From positions 868,001-932,000 of the forward strand of contig NZ_RPDH01000002.1 in NCBI RefSeq assembly GCF_003813775.1: 64,000 bases of DNA, read 5' to 3'. Source of the DNA: Chitinophaga lutea (lineage in GTDB: Bacteria > Bacteroidota > Bacteroidia > Chitinophagales > Chitinophagaceae). Made by a program: the position numbers and the translations under genes. Each line of letters begins with the position of its first letter. The first letter of the stretch is position 1. The notes under the pieces were generated by a model. That model made no database searches. It saw only the letters and a list, made by a program, of their open reading frames with translations, and was not told the origin of the DNA. This document shows, one piece after another, positions 8,856 through 18,329 of the stretch.

Positions 8856-10025
8856 ATGAAAGGAAGTATCATTCTCATGATAGCGGCATTCGCATTCACC
8901 GCCTGCGGCAGCAACACCGGCAAGGCGCCGGCCACAGACAGTGTGCAGGCGGAAGCCCATGGGCCCGCCGAAGAAGCTGTGGTGGAGCTCACCGAAGCGC
9001 AGATGAAAACAACCGGGCTGCAAACCGGTGGCCTGGAGCAGCGCGAGCTGAGCGGCACCATCCGCGTCAACGGCCTGCTCGACGTGCCGCCCCAGCAGAT
9101 GCTGAGCATCTCCATGCCCATCGGCGGCATCCTCCGCAACACCGACCTGCTCGAAGGATTTTGGGTAAAAAAAGGCCAGGTGATCGCGCAGATGGAACAT
9201 CCGGATTACATCCAGCTGCAGCAGGATTACCTCGAAACCAAAGCGCAGCTGGTTTTCCTCGAACAGGAATTCGAGCGGCAGAAAGAACTGAGCGCCGAAA
9301 ACGTGACCGCCAAAAAGACGTTCCAGAAGACCGAATCCGAGCGCAACACGCTCAGGGTAAGGCTCGAAGCCCTCAAACAGAAACTGCTGCTGATGAACAT
9401 CCAGGTGAGCCGGCTCGAAGGCGGCACCATCCTCCGTTCCATCCCCGTGCTGGCTCCCATCAGCGGGTATGTGACCAAGGTGAACGCCAACGTCGGCAAA
9501 TACGTAAGCCCCAACGAGCCCCTGTTCGAGATCGTAGACACGGAGCACCTGCACGCGGAGCTTACGGTGTTCGAGAAAGACATCCCCCGTTTGAAGATCG
9601 GCAGCAAGGTGCGGTTCATCCTCTCCAACGAATCGAAGGAAAGAACGGCAACCGTGCATCTCATCGGCCGTGAGATCGACAACGACCGCACCGTGCGCGT
9701 ACATTGCCACCTCGACCGGGAAGACAAGGAAATGCTGCCCGGCACCTACCTCAAGGCCTGGGTGGAAACCGGCGCCGCCAAAGTGCCCGCCCTGCCCTCC
9801 GCCGCCGTGGTGATGGACGCCGGCAATGAATACGTGTTTGTGACCACGCCGGAAGCCCGCCACTACCGCCGGGTGCAGGTCAAAACCGGCGTGCAGGCCG
9901 GCGGGTATACAGAAGTGATACTGCCCGGGGAATTGCCCGAAGGCACGCAGTTCGTGACAAAAGGCGCGCACGACCTCCAGGCCAAGATGCTCAACGGCGA
10001 AGAGGAAGGCGGGCACGCCCATTAG
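8856..10025 (+). CDS. CusB/CzcB-type periplasmic adaptor lipoprotein of metal RND pump
   Basis: A 389-residue membrane-fusion protein. The N-terminus has a lipobox (FTAC, Cys17), so it should be a lipid-anchored periplasmic protein. Next come a barrel-sandwich half near residues 80-120 (MPIGGILRN), a long helical hairpin (about 120-185), the second lipoyl half (VLAPISGYVTKVNANVGKYV), a beta-barrel domain (LFEIVDTEHLHAELTVFEKD) and a C-terminal domain. The last residues are His-rich (GGHAH), which may bind metal. It links the CzcA pump to the TolC part encoded just upstream, giving a three-part efflux machine from two genes. Confidence 0.92.
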   Translation: MKGSIILMIAAFAFTACGSNTGKAPATDSVQAEAHGPAEEAVVELTEAQMKTTGLQTGGLEQRELSGTIRVNGLLDVPPQQMLSISMPIGGILRNTDLLEGFWVKKGQVIAQMEHPDYIQLQQDYLETKAQLVFLEQEFERQKELSAENVTAKKTFQKTESERNTLRVRLEALKQKLLLMNIQVSRLEGGTILRSIPVLAPISGYVTKVNANVGKYVSPNEPLFEIVDTEHLHAELTVFEKDIPRLKIGSKVRFILSNESKERTATVHLIGREIDNDRTVRVHCHLDREDKEMLPGTYLKAWVETGAAKVPALPSAAVVMDAGNEYVFVTTPEARHYRRVQVKTGVQAGGYTEVILPGELPEGTQFVTKGAHDLQAKMLNGEEEGGHAH

Positions 10026-10189
10026 CGGCAAACATGTTGATGTACAGGGTGGTAAGTGATTGAACTCCGGGGCACGGCCAGGCGGCAATACCGCGAAAGC
10101 CGGCCCCTTTTTCATTGCCCGGCGGCCTTATTTCCCGTCTTTCCCGCCGCCCTTTCTTCAAATAATTTTTCTATTGTGCCCCGCTCCGT

Positions 10190-10197
10190 TATTTTTG
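10190..10197 (+). promoter_or_regulatory. Candidate Bacteroidota -7 box for the SDR gene
   Basis: TATTTTTG matches TAnnTTTG exactly and lies 5 bases before the ATG at 10202. No TTG is found at the ideal 19-base distance. Such close spacing would give a leaderless or nearly leaderless transcript. Confidence 0.45.
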
Positions 10198-10201
10198 CGC
10201 A

Positions 10202-11011
10202 ATGCAAACCAATTTTCAGCATAAATCCGTGGTCATAACAGGGGGAACTTCAGGCATAGGGAGAGCATTGGCCGTTGCTTTTTTGCAGGCAGGGGCCAAA
10301 GTATCCGTATGTGGCCGCAGGGAAGCGGCGCTGAACGCCCTCCGGGAGGAAGTCAACAATCCATTGTTGCACACCTTTGTGGCGGACGTAGGCCGGGAAT
10401 CGGATTGCAAGGCGTTCATAGATAGCGTGCTGGAGAAATACGGCGGCATCGACATCCTGATCAACAACGCCGGCGTGAGCATGCGCGCCCTGTTCCGGGA
10501 TGTGGAGGTGGACGTGCTGAAAACGCTGATGGACATCAATTTCTGGGGCACCGTGTACTGCACCAAGTTTGCACTGCCGTCCATTACGGCCAACAAAGGC
10601 ACCATCGCCGGCGTGTCGTCTATCGCCGGTTACCGCGGCCTGCCGGGCAGAACGGGTTACTCCGCTTCCAAGTTCGCCATGCAGGGTTTCCTGGAAACGC
10701 TCCGTACCGAAAATTTACATACAGGCGTAAACGTGATGTGGGTGTGCCCCGGCTTCACCTCCTCCAATATCCGCAATACCGCGCTCGATCAAACCGGGCA
10801 CTCGCAGAAAGAAACGCCGCTCGACGAATCGCGGCTGATGAGCGCCGAAGAAGTGGCCCAGCATACCCTCAAAGCCATCGCCAGGCGCAAACGCACCGTG
10901 GTGCTCACCATACAGGGAAAACTGACCGTACTGCTGAGCCATGTGATCCCCCGCTGGGCCGATCAGCTGGTATTCAATCACTTCCGGAAAGAGCCCGGCT
11001 CACCGCTCTGA
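10202..11011 (+). CDS. Short-chain dehydrogenase/reductase (SDR family)
   Basis: A 269-residue classical SDR. The cofactor motif TGGTSGIG is at residues 13-20, NNAG follows near 93, and the catalytic Tyr153-x-x-x-Lys157 (YSASK) is present with an upstream Ser (VSSIAGY). Length and order are normal. It probably oxidises or reduces an alcohol/ketone with NAD(P), in the cytoplasm, although the C-terminal region (LLSHVIPRWADQLVF) could touch the membrane. It has its own -7 box and no functional link to its neighbours, so the substrate is unknown. Confidence 0.92.
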   Translation: MQTNFQHKSVVITGGTSGIGRALAVAFLQAGAKVSVCGRREAALNALREEVNNPLLHTFVADVGRESDCKAFIDSVLEKYGGIDILINNAGVSMRALFRDVEVDVLKTLMDINFWGTVYCTKFALPSITANKGTIAGVSSIAGYRGLPGRTGYSASKFAMQGFLETLRTENLHTGVNVMWVCPGFTSSNIRNTALDQTGHSQKETPLDESRLMSAEEVAQHTLKAIARRKRTVVLTIQGKLTVLLSHVIPRWADQLVFNHFRKEPGSPL

Positions 11012-11140
11012 ACATTTGCCGCCGCTATGTGTATATCTTTATGTGTATAAAAGAAATGCACGGCTTTGCAGTATTACTTTGATAAAATGCCTTTCTTTGC
11101 AGGGATTTTCCCCCTGTACGCTTAGTACGCATACGATCAT

Positions 11141-11968
11141 ATGCCCATCATCACACTGACATCAGACATCGGTTTGCAGGATTACCTCGCAGGCGCCATC
11201 AAGGGGCTGCTGCTGCAACACTGTGCCGGTGCCCAGGTGGTGGACATCTCCCATCACATTTCGCCCTTCAACCTGCCGCAGGCCACCTACATCTGCCGCA
11301 GCGCGTTCCGTCATTTCCCGGACGGCACTTTCCACCTCGTGCTCAACAACCTGTTCGACCGCAAGGCGGATTACGTCCTGATCGGCCTGCACAATAACCA
11401 GCTGATCTGCTGTGCAGACAACGGGCTGCTCACCATGATAGCCGGGGAAAAACCCGCGGAAGTGTACCGGGTGCCGTTACCGGCGGGTGAAACGAGGAAT
11501 ACGCTCAACATCGTGCGGACGATGGCCGCCGCCATTTCCCGGCTGATACAGGGCGAAACGCCGGGCGCTATCGGCACGCCGGCCCCGGAGGTCGTTGTGA
11601 AGAACAACCTGCAGCCCCTCACCGGCGCCGACTATATAGAAGGCCAGATCATCCATATCGACAACTTCGAGAACGTGGTGGTGAACATTACCCGCGAACA
11701 GTTTATCGAACAGCGGCAGAACCGCAAATTCGCCATCTTCTTCCGGCGCGATGAGATGATCACCCAGATCAGCGAAACGTATGCAGATGTAGCGGAAGGT
11801 CAGAAACTGGCCCTTTTCAACGCCGCCGGTTACCTCGAGATCGCCGTGAACAAAGGCAATGCCGCCGGGCTGTTCGGCCTTCAGGGGTTCCGCCGCGACC
11901 AGTTGCAGCAGGCTTCCTTCCAGCAACTGTCTTATTATCAAACCGTGCGAATCCTGTTTGAAGGATGA
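11141..11968 (+). CDS. S-adenosylmethionine hydrolase (SAM hydroxide adenosyltransferase, DUF62 family)
   Basis: A 275-residue protein of the fluorinase/chlorinase superfamily. The N-terminal signature SDIGLQDYLAGAIKG matches the TDFG...D.YVG..KG family pattern, followed by ISHHISPFNLPQA and an F..VVVDPGVG-like region in a divergent form (FHLVLNNLF). The C-terminal beta-barrel contains the family pattern IDNFENVVVNI. Family knowledge: members without halogenase features hydrolyse SAM to adenosine and methionine. The stop overlaps the next start (ATGA), showing co-translation with the ABM-domain protein. The halide-binding loop was not assigned, so hydrolase is the more likely function than halogenase. 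Confidence 0.85.
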   Translation: MPIITLTSDIGLQDYLAGAIKGLLLQHCAGAQVVDISHHISPFNLPQATYICRSAFRHFPDGTFHLVLNNLFDRKADYVLIGLHNNQLICCADNGLLTMIAGEKPAEVYRVPLPAGETRNTLNIVRTMAAAISRLIQGETPGAIGTPAPEVVVKNNLQPLTGADYIEGQIIHIDNFENVVVNITREQFIEQRQNRKFAIFFRRDEMITQISETYADVAEGQKLALFNAAGYLEIAVNKGNAAGLFGLQGFRRDQLQQASFQQLSYYQTVRILFEG

Positions 11969-12249
11969 TCAGGATTGTCAAATTAACCTTCGACCCGACC
12001 CGGTGCGCCGAATTTGAAGCCCTTTTCGCGGAACGGCAGCACGCCATCCGCCATTTCCCCGGCTGCAGCCACCTGGAGCTCTGGAAAGACAAAGTGCACC
12101 TGGGCGTTTATTTCACCTACAGCATCTGGGACGGCCCCGATTCGCTGAACGCTTACCGCCACTCCCCGCTCTTCAACGAAGTATGGGCCGCCATAAAAGG
12201 CTGGTTTACAGGCAAACCCGAAGCCTGGAGCCTCGACCGCAAAGCCTGA
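11965..12249 (+). CDS. Antibiotic-biosynthesis-monooxygenase (ABM) domain protein
   Basis: A 94-residue dimeric alpha/beta-barrel type protein (MIRIVKLTFDPTRCAEFEALF, then FPGCSHLELWKD, then YSIWDGPDSLNAYRHS). The pattern fits ABM/DUF4286-like small proteins that act as cofactor-free oxygenases or have unknown roles. Its ATG overlaps the stop of the SAM hydrolase by four bases, so the two form one transcription unit. No catalytic residues can be assigned with certainty. Confidence 0.75.
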   Translation: MIRIVKLTFDPTRCAEFEALFAERQHAIRHFPGCSHLELWKDKVHLGVYFTYSIWDGPDSLNAYRHSPLFNEVWAAIKGWFTGKPEAWSLDRKA

Positions 12250-12324
12250 CGACACCTGAAACTGTTAAAATATTTATAAAAAGTTAAAACTATTGTTCAC
12301 ATTAGCTTAATTGGTTACTTTTTC

Positions 12325-12332
12325 TATTTTTG
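12325..12332 (+). promoter_or_regulatory. Candidate -7 box for the DUF2723 gene
   Basis: TATTTTTG matches TAnnTTTG and lies 23 bases before the ATG. No TTG sits at the ideal spacing, so only the -7 half is supported. Confidence 0.4.
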
Positions 12333-12355
12333 TCGGAATTATCTAAAACAACCTT

Positions 12356-15300
12356 ATGAATTTTAACCGGATTAATAACATTGTAGGCTGGATAGTGTGT
12401 ATAATCGCCTGCACGGTGTATTTGGCAACGATGGAAGCCACCGGCAGCCTTTGGGATTGCGGGGAGTTCATTTCGGCAGCTTACAAAGTACAGGTGCCCC
12501 ACCCGCCCGGCGCCCCTCTCTTCGTGCTGCTCGGCCGGATCTTTACCCTTCCTTTCGATGCTTCCAAAGCTTCTCTCGGCGTAAACATCATGAGCGCCCT
12601 GGCCAGCGGATTCACCATCCTGTTTTTATTCTGGACCATCACGCACTTTGCCCGCCGCATCCTCTCCAAAAATGGGGAACCCCTTACCAGCCAGCAACTG
12701 ATGGCCGTAATGGGCGCCGGCGCCATTGGCGCGCTTGCCTATACTTTTTCCGATTCATTCTGGTTCTCCGCCGTGGAAGGCGAAGTGTACGCCATGAGCT
12801 CCCTGTTCACGGCCATCGTTTTCTGGGCCATGCTGAAATGGGAGCACGAAGCGGACACCCAGTACGGCGACCGCTGGATTGTACTGATCGCTTACCTGAT
12901 GGGGCTTTCCATCGGGGTGCATCTGCTCAACCTGCTCACCATCCCCGCCATGGTGCTCATCTATTACTTCAAACGCAGCAATAAAGTAACCACCGCAGGC
13001 GCCTTCTGGGCTTTTGTGCTCGGTTGCGTGCTCACCGGCCTGGTGCAGAAATTCATCATCCAGGATACCATCAAGGCCTCCGGCATGATGGACGTGTTTT
13101 TCGTGAACAGCCTGCACATGCCGTTCTTCTCCGGCTTTACCTTCTATTTCGTAGCCATCATCGCGCTGCTGGTATACGGTTACTTCAAACCGAAGTTCGG
13201 TTTGTACGTACCGCTGATCATCATCGCATCCGTGATCGCCATCCCCGCTTTCGCCGATGGCGACGGCGCCGGCATCCGCGTGCTGCGTTTCATACTGGCC
13301 GCCGCCGTACTGGCCGTGCCGTACTTCATCAAATTATTCGGCGTGGAGCTGAACGCAGCGAAACTCAAACACGTGGTGCAGCTCGCCAACTCCTGTATCC
13401 TGTTCCTGCTGATGGGTTATTCCACGTACGTGACCACTATGGTGCGCTCGTCCGCCAACCCCTCGGTAGACATGTATAACGTAGATAACCCGGTATCGCT
13501 GGTAGGTTACCTCGGCCGTGAACAGTACGGCGACTTCCCCCTGCTGTACGGCCAGGTGTTCACCGCCCGCCCCGAGACCTACGAAGAAAAAGGCACCATT
13601 TACGCACGCGGTAATAAAGAATACATCCCCGTGGGTAAAAAACAGGTGCCTGTTTACGCCAGCAAAGATAAAATGCTGTTTCCCCGCGTATGGGACGCCA
13701 GCAACGACCAGGGGCACGCCGACTACTACAAGGCCTTCCTCGGCCTGAAAGACGGCGAAGCGCCTTCCTTCGGCGACAACATCAAGTTCTTCATGGGTTA
13801 CCAGCTGAACTTCATGTACATCCGTTACTTCATGTGGAACTTTGCCGGCAAACAGAACGACGTACAGGGCTTCGGCAATCCCCGTGACGGTAACTGGATT
13901 TCCGGCATCTCCCCGCTCGATAACGCCCTGTATGGCGACCAGAGCGAAATGCCCGACAGCCTGAAAAACAACAAGGCACGGAATACCTATTTCTTCCTGC
14001 CGCTGATACTCGGCCTGATCGGTTTCTTCTTCCATTACAACCGTCACAAGAGAGACGCACTCATCGTGGGCCTGCTCTTCTTCTTCACCGGTTTCGCCAT
14101 TGTGCTGTACCTCAACCAGGCCGGTAACCAGCCGCGTGAGCGTGATTACGCCTACGTGGGCTCGTTCTATGCCTTCGCCATCTGGATCGGTTTGGGTGTG
14201 CTCAGCATCTATAACTTCTTCATCAAGAAAAACGCCGTGGCCAAAATGGCCGCGCCGCTCGCGATCATTCTGTGCTTCGTAGCCGTGCCTTTATTAATGG
14301 CGCAACAGGGCTGGGACGATCACGACCGTTCCGAAAAAGTGCTCGCCCGTGATGTAGCCCGTGATTACCTCGAGTCCTGCGCACCCAACGCCATCCTGTT
14401 TACCGTGGGCGACAACGATACGTACCCGCTCTGGTATGCACAGGAAGTGGAAGGCATCCGCCCGGACATCCGGGTGATCAACCTCAGCCTGCTGGGTGTG
14501 GACTGGTACATCGACCAGCAGACGAAAGCCACGAACCAGAGCCCGGCCATCGCCATGACCCTGGGCGCCGACAAATACCGCGGTGAAAACAGGAACTACG
14601 TGATGCTGTACGATAACGGCCAGGTGCCGCAGGATCGTTACTTCAACCTGAAGGAAGTGATCAACTTCATCGGCGACGACCGCGACCAGGCGAAGGTCCC
14701 CCTGAACACCGGCGAAAAAGTGAATTATCTGCCCACCACCAAAATGTTCATTCCCGTGGATGTGAAAGAAGTGGTGCAGAATGGTACGGTAGACATCCAG
14801 GACAGCGGCCGCATCTCCCCGCAGGTGCCCTTCGTGATCCCGAAACAGGTAGTGTACAAAAACGACCTGGCGGTATACGACATCATCGCCACCAACGCCT
14901 GGAAACGCCCGATATACTTTACTTCTCCCGTAGACCTCGGTTTCAATGAGTTCCTGCAGGTGGAAGGCCTCACCTACCGCCTTGTGCCTACACGCAGACC
15001 GGTTTCGGATGAAATGCTGCCCGGCCTGAACGACCAGGTGAACACCCGCAAGATGTACGAAAACCTGATGGATAAATTCGTGTACGGCAGCGTGAACATC
15101 GAAGGCGTGTACTTCGACGAGCCCAACCGCCGTATGCTGCAAAGCATCCGCAACTCGTACACCAAACTCAGCGTAGCCCTCACCAAAGAAGGCAAGAAAG
15201 ACAAGGCGCTGAAGGTGCTCGACCGCCAGGATTCCGTGTTCCTGCCCGGCAACATGCCGTATGCCCTGACTTCTCCGGGCAACATGCATAACCTCTGGAG

Positions 15301-15586
15301 CATGGAGATCGTATATGCGTACTACATTGCCGGCAACGCCAAACGCGCCGGTGAGATCTCCGACGAACTGACCAAAGACCTGGAGCAGCAGATGCGCTAC
15401 TACCGCAGTCTTTCTCCCCGCCTGTTCACCAACGACCTGCAGGACGATGCCCAGCGCGCCGAGCGCTTCATCCTCATGCTGAAGCAATGGAAAATAGACT
15501 TCGGGAAAGATTCCGCCCGCACCCATGAGCCCGGCGGACAGTTCAACACTGTGCCCGACAGTGCGAAAAAGGACAGCAGTAAATAA
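12356..15586 (+). CDS. DUF2723 (GT117-type) membrane glycosyltransferase-like protein
   Basis: A 1076-residue protein. A first block of membrane helices covers about residues 10-365, a second about 541-640, and the rest is soluble, probably periplasmic. The N-terminal loop has the conserved family pattern GSLWDCGEFISAAYKVQVPH with the acidic Asp and Glu expected of GT-C enzymes. The C-terminal third is helical and TPR-like (about 930-1050). Family knowledge: DUF2723 is shared with human TMEM260, a protein O-mannosyltransferase, and the bacterial members are classed as GT117. A role in protein O-glycosylation is therefore reasonable but unproven here. It has its own -7 box and a strong terminator. 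Confidence 0.88.
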   Translation: MNFNRINNIVGWIVCIIACTVYLATMEATGSLWDCGEFISAAYKVQVPHPPGAPLFVLLGRIFTLPFDASKASLGVNIMSALASGFTILFLFWTITHFARRILSKNGEPLTSQQLMAVMGAGAIGALAYTFSDSFWFSAVEGEVYAMSSLFTAIVFWAMLKWEHEADTQYGDRWIVLIAYLMGLSIGVHLLNLLTIPAMVLIYYFKRSNKVTTAGAFWAFVLGCVLTGLVQKFIIQDTIKASGMMDVFFVNSLHMPFFSGFTFYFVAIIALLVYGYFKPKFGLYVPLIIIASVIAIPAFADGDGAGIRVLRFILAAAVLAVPYFIKLFGVELNAAKLKHVVQLANSCILFLLMGYSTYVTTMVRSSANPSVDMYNVDNPVSLVGYLGREQYGDFPLLYGQVFTARPETYEEKGTIYARGNKEYIPVGKKQVPVYASKDKMLFPRVWDASNDQGHADYYKAFLGLKDGEAPSFGDNIKFFMGYQLNFMYIRYFMWNFAGKQNDVQGFGNPRDGNWISGISPLDNALYGDQSEMPDSLKNNKARNTYFFLPLILGLIGFFFHYNRHKRDALIVGLLFFFTGFAIVLYLNQAGNQPRERDYAYVGSFYAFAIWIGLGVLSIYNFFIKKNAVAKMAAPLAIILCFVAVPLLMAQQGWDDHDRSEKVLARDVARDYLESCAPNAILFTVGDNDTYPLWYAQEVEGIRPDIRVINLSLLGVDWYIDQQTKATNQSPAIAMTLGADKYRGENRNYVMLYDNGQVPQDRYFNLKEVINFIGDDRDQAKVPLNTGEKVNYLPTTKMFIPVDVKEVVQNGTVDIQDSGRISPQVPFVIPKQVVYKNDLAVYDIIATNAWKRPIYFTSPVDLGFNEFLQVEGLTYRLVPTRRPVSDEMLPGLNDQVNTRKMYENLMDKFVYGSVNIEGVYFDEPNRRMLQSIRNSYTKLSVALTKEGKKDKALKVLDRQDSVFLPGNMPYALTSPGNMHNLWSMEIVYAYYIAGNAKRAGEISDELTKDLEQQMRYYRSLSPRLFTNDLQDDAQRAERFILMLKQWKIDFGKDSARTHEPGGQFNTVPDSAKKDSSK

Positions 15587-15607
15587 TTCCCTTCTTCGGA
15601 TATACAA

Positions 15608-15636
15608 CTCCCGGCCACCCGCCGGGAGTTTTTTTT
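15608..15636 (+). terminator. Rho-independent terminator after the DUF2723 gene
   Basis: An 8-bp perfect G+C-rich stem (CTCCCGGC / GCCGGGAG) with a 5-base loop is followed by eight T residues. Confidence 0.9.
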
Positions 15637-15750
15637 ATGCCCCAACGCCGGATGCATTTTGGCAATTTTTTAACTTCCCCGGTATGCACAGTTTCCAATA
15701 ATTACCTACATTTATCATATCACCTAAGTTTTTAGTTCACCCAATCCATC

Positions 15751-17007
15751 ATGCGTATGAAAAAGCTACTACTTCTCTTCATGACCATCCTGCCTGCCAT
15801 TGTTTTTGCCCAGGAAAAAGGCATCCGTTTCGAGCACGGCCTCACCTGGGAGCAGATCAAAGCCAAGGCGAAACAAGAAAACAAATACATTTTCCTGGAC
15901 TGTTTCACGACCTGGTGCGGCCCCTGCAAGTTTATGAGCAGCAGCATCTTCCCGCTCGAAGAAGTGGGCGAGTATTACAACAGCCGGTTCCTCAGCGTCA
16001 AGCTGCAGCTCGATACCACGAAGCAGGACAGCGAGGAAGTGAAAAGCTGGTACGCCACCGGCCAGGCGCTGGCCAGGGAATACAAGGTAACCGGCTACCC
16101 CACCTTCCTGTTCCTCGACCCCGACGGCCAGCCTGTGCATCGTATTGTGGGCAGCTCGCCGGACGGCGCTACCTGGCTTAAAAGGACCGCCAAAGTATTC
16201 GAACCGGGGCAGCAGTATTACGCGCTCATGAAAAAATACGAGAGCGGCGACCGGGACCCGGCAACGCTCAGGGCAGTAGCTGCCGCCGCCATGGATGCGT
16301 TCGACCAAAAAACCGCCGATGCCGCATCCAAAGCGTATATCACCACAGTGAAAGACTGGAGCGCCAAAGAAAATATCGAATTTGCCGCAAAGTTCACCCG
16401 CTCCTCCAAAGACCCCGGGTTTAAAATCATGCTGCAGGAGCCCGAAAAGGTGAATGCGGTACTGGGAGAAGGAAAAGCGCAGCAGGCGGTGAAACAGATC
16501 GTATTACGGGAGGAAGTGTACCGTCATTTCTGGATAAAGGGGAAAAGCAATCCTGACGTCAACTGGAAAGCCATCACCGATTCGCTGAAGAAAAAATATC
16601 CAGCATACGCGGATGAGGCGGTGGCGATGGGGAAAGTTACCTATTACCAGAGCCAAAAAGACTGGGACAAGTTTGCCCCTGCAGTAGTATCGTACATGAA
16701 AAAATACGGCGCCACCACCAGCGCTTTTGACCTGAACGAGTTTGCATGGACGGTGTTCGAACACTGCAAAGACATGACCTGTGTAACGGAAGCACTGGAG
16801 TGGAGCCGCCGGTCGTTCAAAGACAGGGAAAATCCCAACCACATCGATACCTACGCCAATATCCTGTACAAGATGGGGAAAAAAGACGAAGCGATCAGCT
16901 GGCAGGAAAAGGCTGTAGCTTATAGTACGAGCCCACAGGAAAAGAAAGCATTCCAGGCTACGCTGGACAAAATGAAGAAGGGAGAAAAAACATGGAAACA
17001 CGATTAA
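15751..17007 (+). CDS. Exported thioredoxin-family protein with long C-terminal domain
   Basis: A 418-residue protein with a signal peptide (MKKLLLLFMTILPAIVFA; the second Met at 15757 is an equally good start). A thioredoxin domain spans about residues 25-150 with the active site TTWCGPCKFM (Cys56, Cys59) and the cis-Pro segment VTGYPTFLFLDPDG. The remaining 260 residues are mostly helical, with a TPR-like end (AISWQEKAVAYS). It probably acts as a thiol-disulphide oxidoreductase in the periplasm. It converges on another exported thioredoxin-fold gene, sharing a bidirectional terminator. Confidence 0.87.
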   Translation: MRMKKLLLLFMTILPAIVFAQEKGIRFEHGLTWEQIKAKAKQENKYIFLDCFTTWCGPCKFMSSSIFPLEEVGEYYNSRFLSVKLQLDTTKQDSEEVKSWYATGQALAREYKVTGYPTFLFLDPDGQPVHRIVGSSPDGATWLKRTAKVFEPGQQYYALMKKYESGDRDPATLRAVAAAAMDAFDQKTADAASKAYITTVKDWSAKENIEFAAKFTRSSKDPGFKIMLQEPEKVNAVLGEGKAQQAVKQIVLREEVYRHFWIKGKSNPDVNWKAITDSLKKKYPAYADEAVAMGKVTYYQSQKDWDKFAPAVVSYMKKYGATTSAFDLNEFAWTVFEHCKDMTCVTEALEWSRRSFKDRENPNHIDTYANILYKMGKKDEAISWQEKAVAYSTSPQEKKAFQATLDKMKKGEKTWKHD

Positions 17008-17010
17008 GCG

Positions 17011-17056
17011 ATACCACCAAAAACGCCGGGAAAGTTCCCGGCGTTTTTGGTGGTAT
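17011..17056. terminator. Bidirectional terminator with 22-bp perfect inverted repeat
   Basis: Arms 17011-17032 and 17035-17056 are perfect reverse complements of 22 bases, with only two bases between them. The G+C-rich centre (CGCCGGG) is flanked by A5 and T5, so it works as a terminator on both strands for the convergent genes 15751-17007 and 17159-18274. Confidence 0.9.
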
Positions 17057-17158
17057 ATGCCGGTCAGGAAAAGTGTACTGCCGGTGCAATAAGGTCGAAC
17101 GGCGCCGTCATTGAAGCTCCTGCCGGGAAAACATTTCATCCTCTGTATCACCAGGGGT

Positions 17159-18274
17159 TTACAGCACCTTCTCCAGTTCTTTCTCCACCGCTTCGCCCCG
17201 CAGATTGATCCCGATGATATTTCCCGACGGGTCGAGCAGGTAATTCTGCGGGATGCTCGTGATCAGGTAGATCGGTTTCCCTATTTTCAGTCCGCCGGGG
17301 TCCACAACCTGCGGCCACGATATTTTGTCTTTCGCGATAGCTGCTTTCCAGGCGGCGAGATCTTTATCCAATGAAACGCCCAGTATCTCGAAATTCCGGT
17401 TTTTGAAGCGGCTATAAGCTTTGATGAGGTGGGGAAATTCTTTCCTGCAGGGATGACACCAGCTGGCCCAGAAATCGACCAGTACATATTTCCCTTTGAA
17501 TGAACCGAGGTTTACCTGCTGGCCTTGCGGGTTAACGGCGGAAAATACCGGGGCGGGCACTCCTTTTACCAGTTTCGTGGCGTTGCCGATAGCGCCTAGC
17601 GTGGCTTTCCCGAGCGACGATGCCTGGAGCTCCGGGCTGAAACGCTTGAACAACCCGAGCGCTGCCGCAGGGTCTTCCGGTTTGTTGAGCCCGGCGCGGA
17701 ATTCGTACAGGCTGACGAAATAATCGGGGTGCCGGCTGATGAATTCATCGGTCACTCTTTTCATTTTCTGCTGTAATGCAGCCTGTTTCCGCCAGAGCTC
17801 GTCCGTAACCTCATTCTTGATGCCGAATAGCTTCACCAATTGACCGTCTATGATCTTCATCGAGTCTTCAACCGGCTGCCGGAGCGCTGCCAGTTCGTCC
17901 CACTGTTTGGAAACGGCCGATCCGGAGATCAACGCATCGCCGAACATGTTCCGTGACGTGTTGTTTTCCCGCTGCTCAAAAACGATCTGCTCTCCTTTGT
18001 CGATAAAAAAGAGCCGGTACCCCGCACCGTTCTTTTGTTTTGAACGGAAAGACAATGCCGCCGCGAACGGCTCTGCGGTTTTTCCTTTGAAGGTGAAGGC
18101 GCCGTTGGAGATGGTTGTGCTGGCTACCCGGAAAGCGCCGGCGGCCGTTCTTTTGTCGAGGTGAATGGTGTTGCCGTTCAACGCCGGGGATACTTTGCCC
18201 CGGATAGTGTATTCCTGTGCGGAAGCGCCGGCGATGCAGCCAGCCAACATCAATACGGTGAGAAGTTTTTTCAT
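17159..18274 (-). CDS. TlpA-like thioredoxin with N-terminal DUF4369 domain
   Basis: The start at MKKLLTVLMLAG gives a clear signal peptide; an upstream extension of 17 codons is open but would hide it. The protein has 371 residues. The N-terminal third (about 20-110) is the DUF4369 beta domain (YTIRGKVSPALNGNTIHLDK), a helical linker follows, and a TlpA/AhpC-TSA thioredoxin domain fills about 235-371, with WASWCHPCRKEF carrying Cys273 and Cys276. Such proteins are periplasmic reductases, often for cytochrome c maturation or as general oxidoreductases. It ends at the bidirectional terminator and begins just after the terminator of the TIM-barrel gene, so it is transcribed separately. Confidence 0.9.
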   Translation of the reverse strand: MKKLLTVLMLAGCIAGASAQEYTIRGKVSPALNGNTIHLDKRTAAGAFRVASTTISNGAFTFKGKTAEPFAAALSFRSKQKNGAGYRLFFIDKGEQIVFEQRENNTSRNMFGDALISGSAVSKQWDELAALRQPVEDSMKIIDGQLVKLFGIKNEVTDELWRKQAALQQKMKRVTDEFISRHPDYFVSLYEFRAGLNKPEDPAAALGLFKRFSPELQASSLGKATLGAIGNATKLVKGVPAPVFSAVNPQGQQVNLGSFKGKYVLVDFWASWCHPCRKEFPHLIKAYSRFKNRNFEILGVSLDKDLAAWKAAIAKDKISWPQVVDPGGLKIGKPIYLITSIPQNYLLDPSGNIIGINLRGEAVEKELEKVL

Positions 18275-18297
18275 AACAAATGGATGGATGGAAAAGA

Positions 18298-18322
18298 AAA
18301 AACCGGGGAGCGCCCGGTTTTT
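18298..18322 (-). terminator. Rho-independent terminator after the TIM-barrel gene
   Basis: A 10-bp stem (AAAAACCGGG / CCCGGTTTTT) with a 5-base loop lies 8 bases after the stop of the gene at 18330-19169; on the minus strand it ends in a T run. Confidence 0.85.
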
Positions 18323-18329
18323 CAATTTA

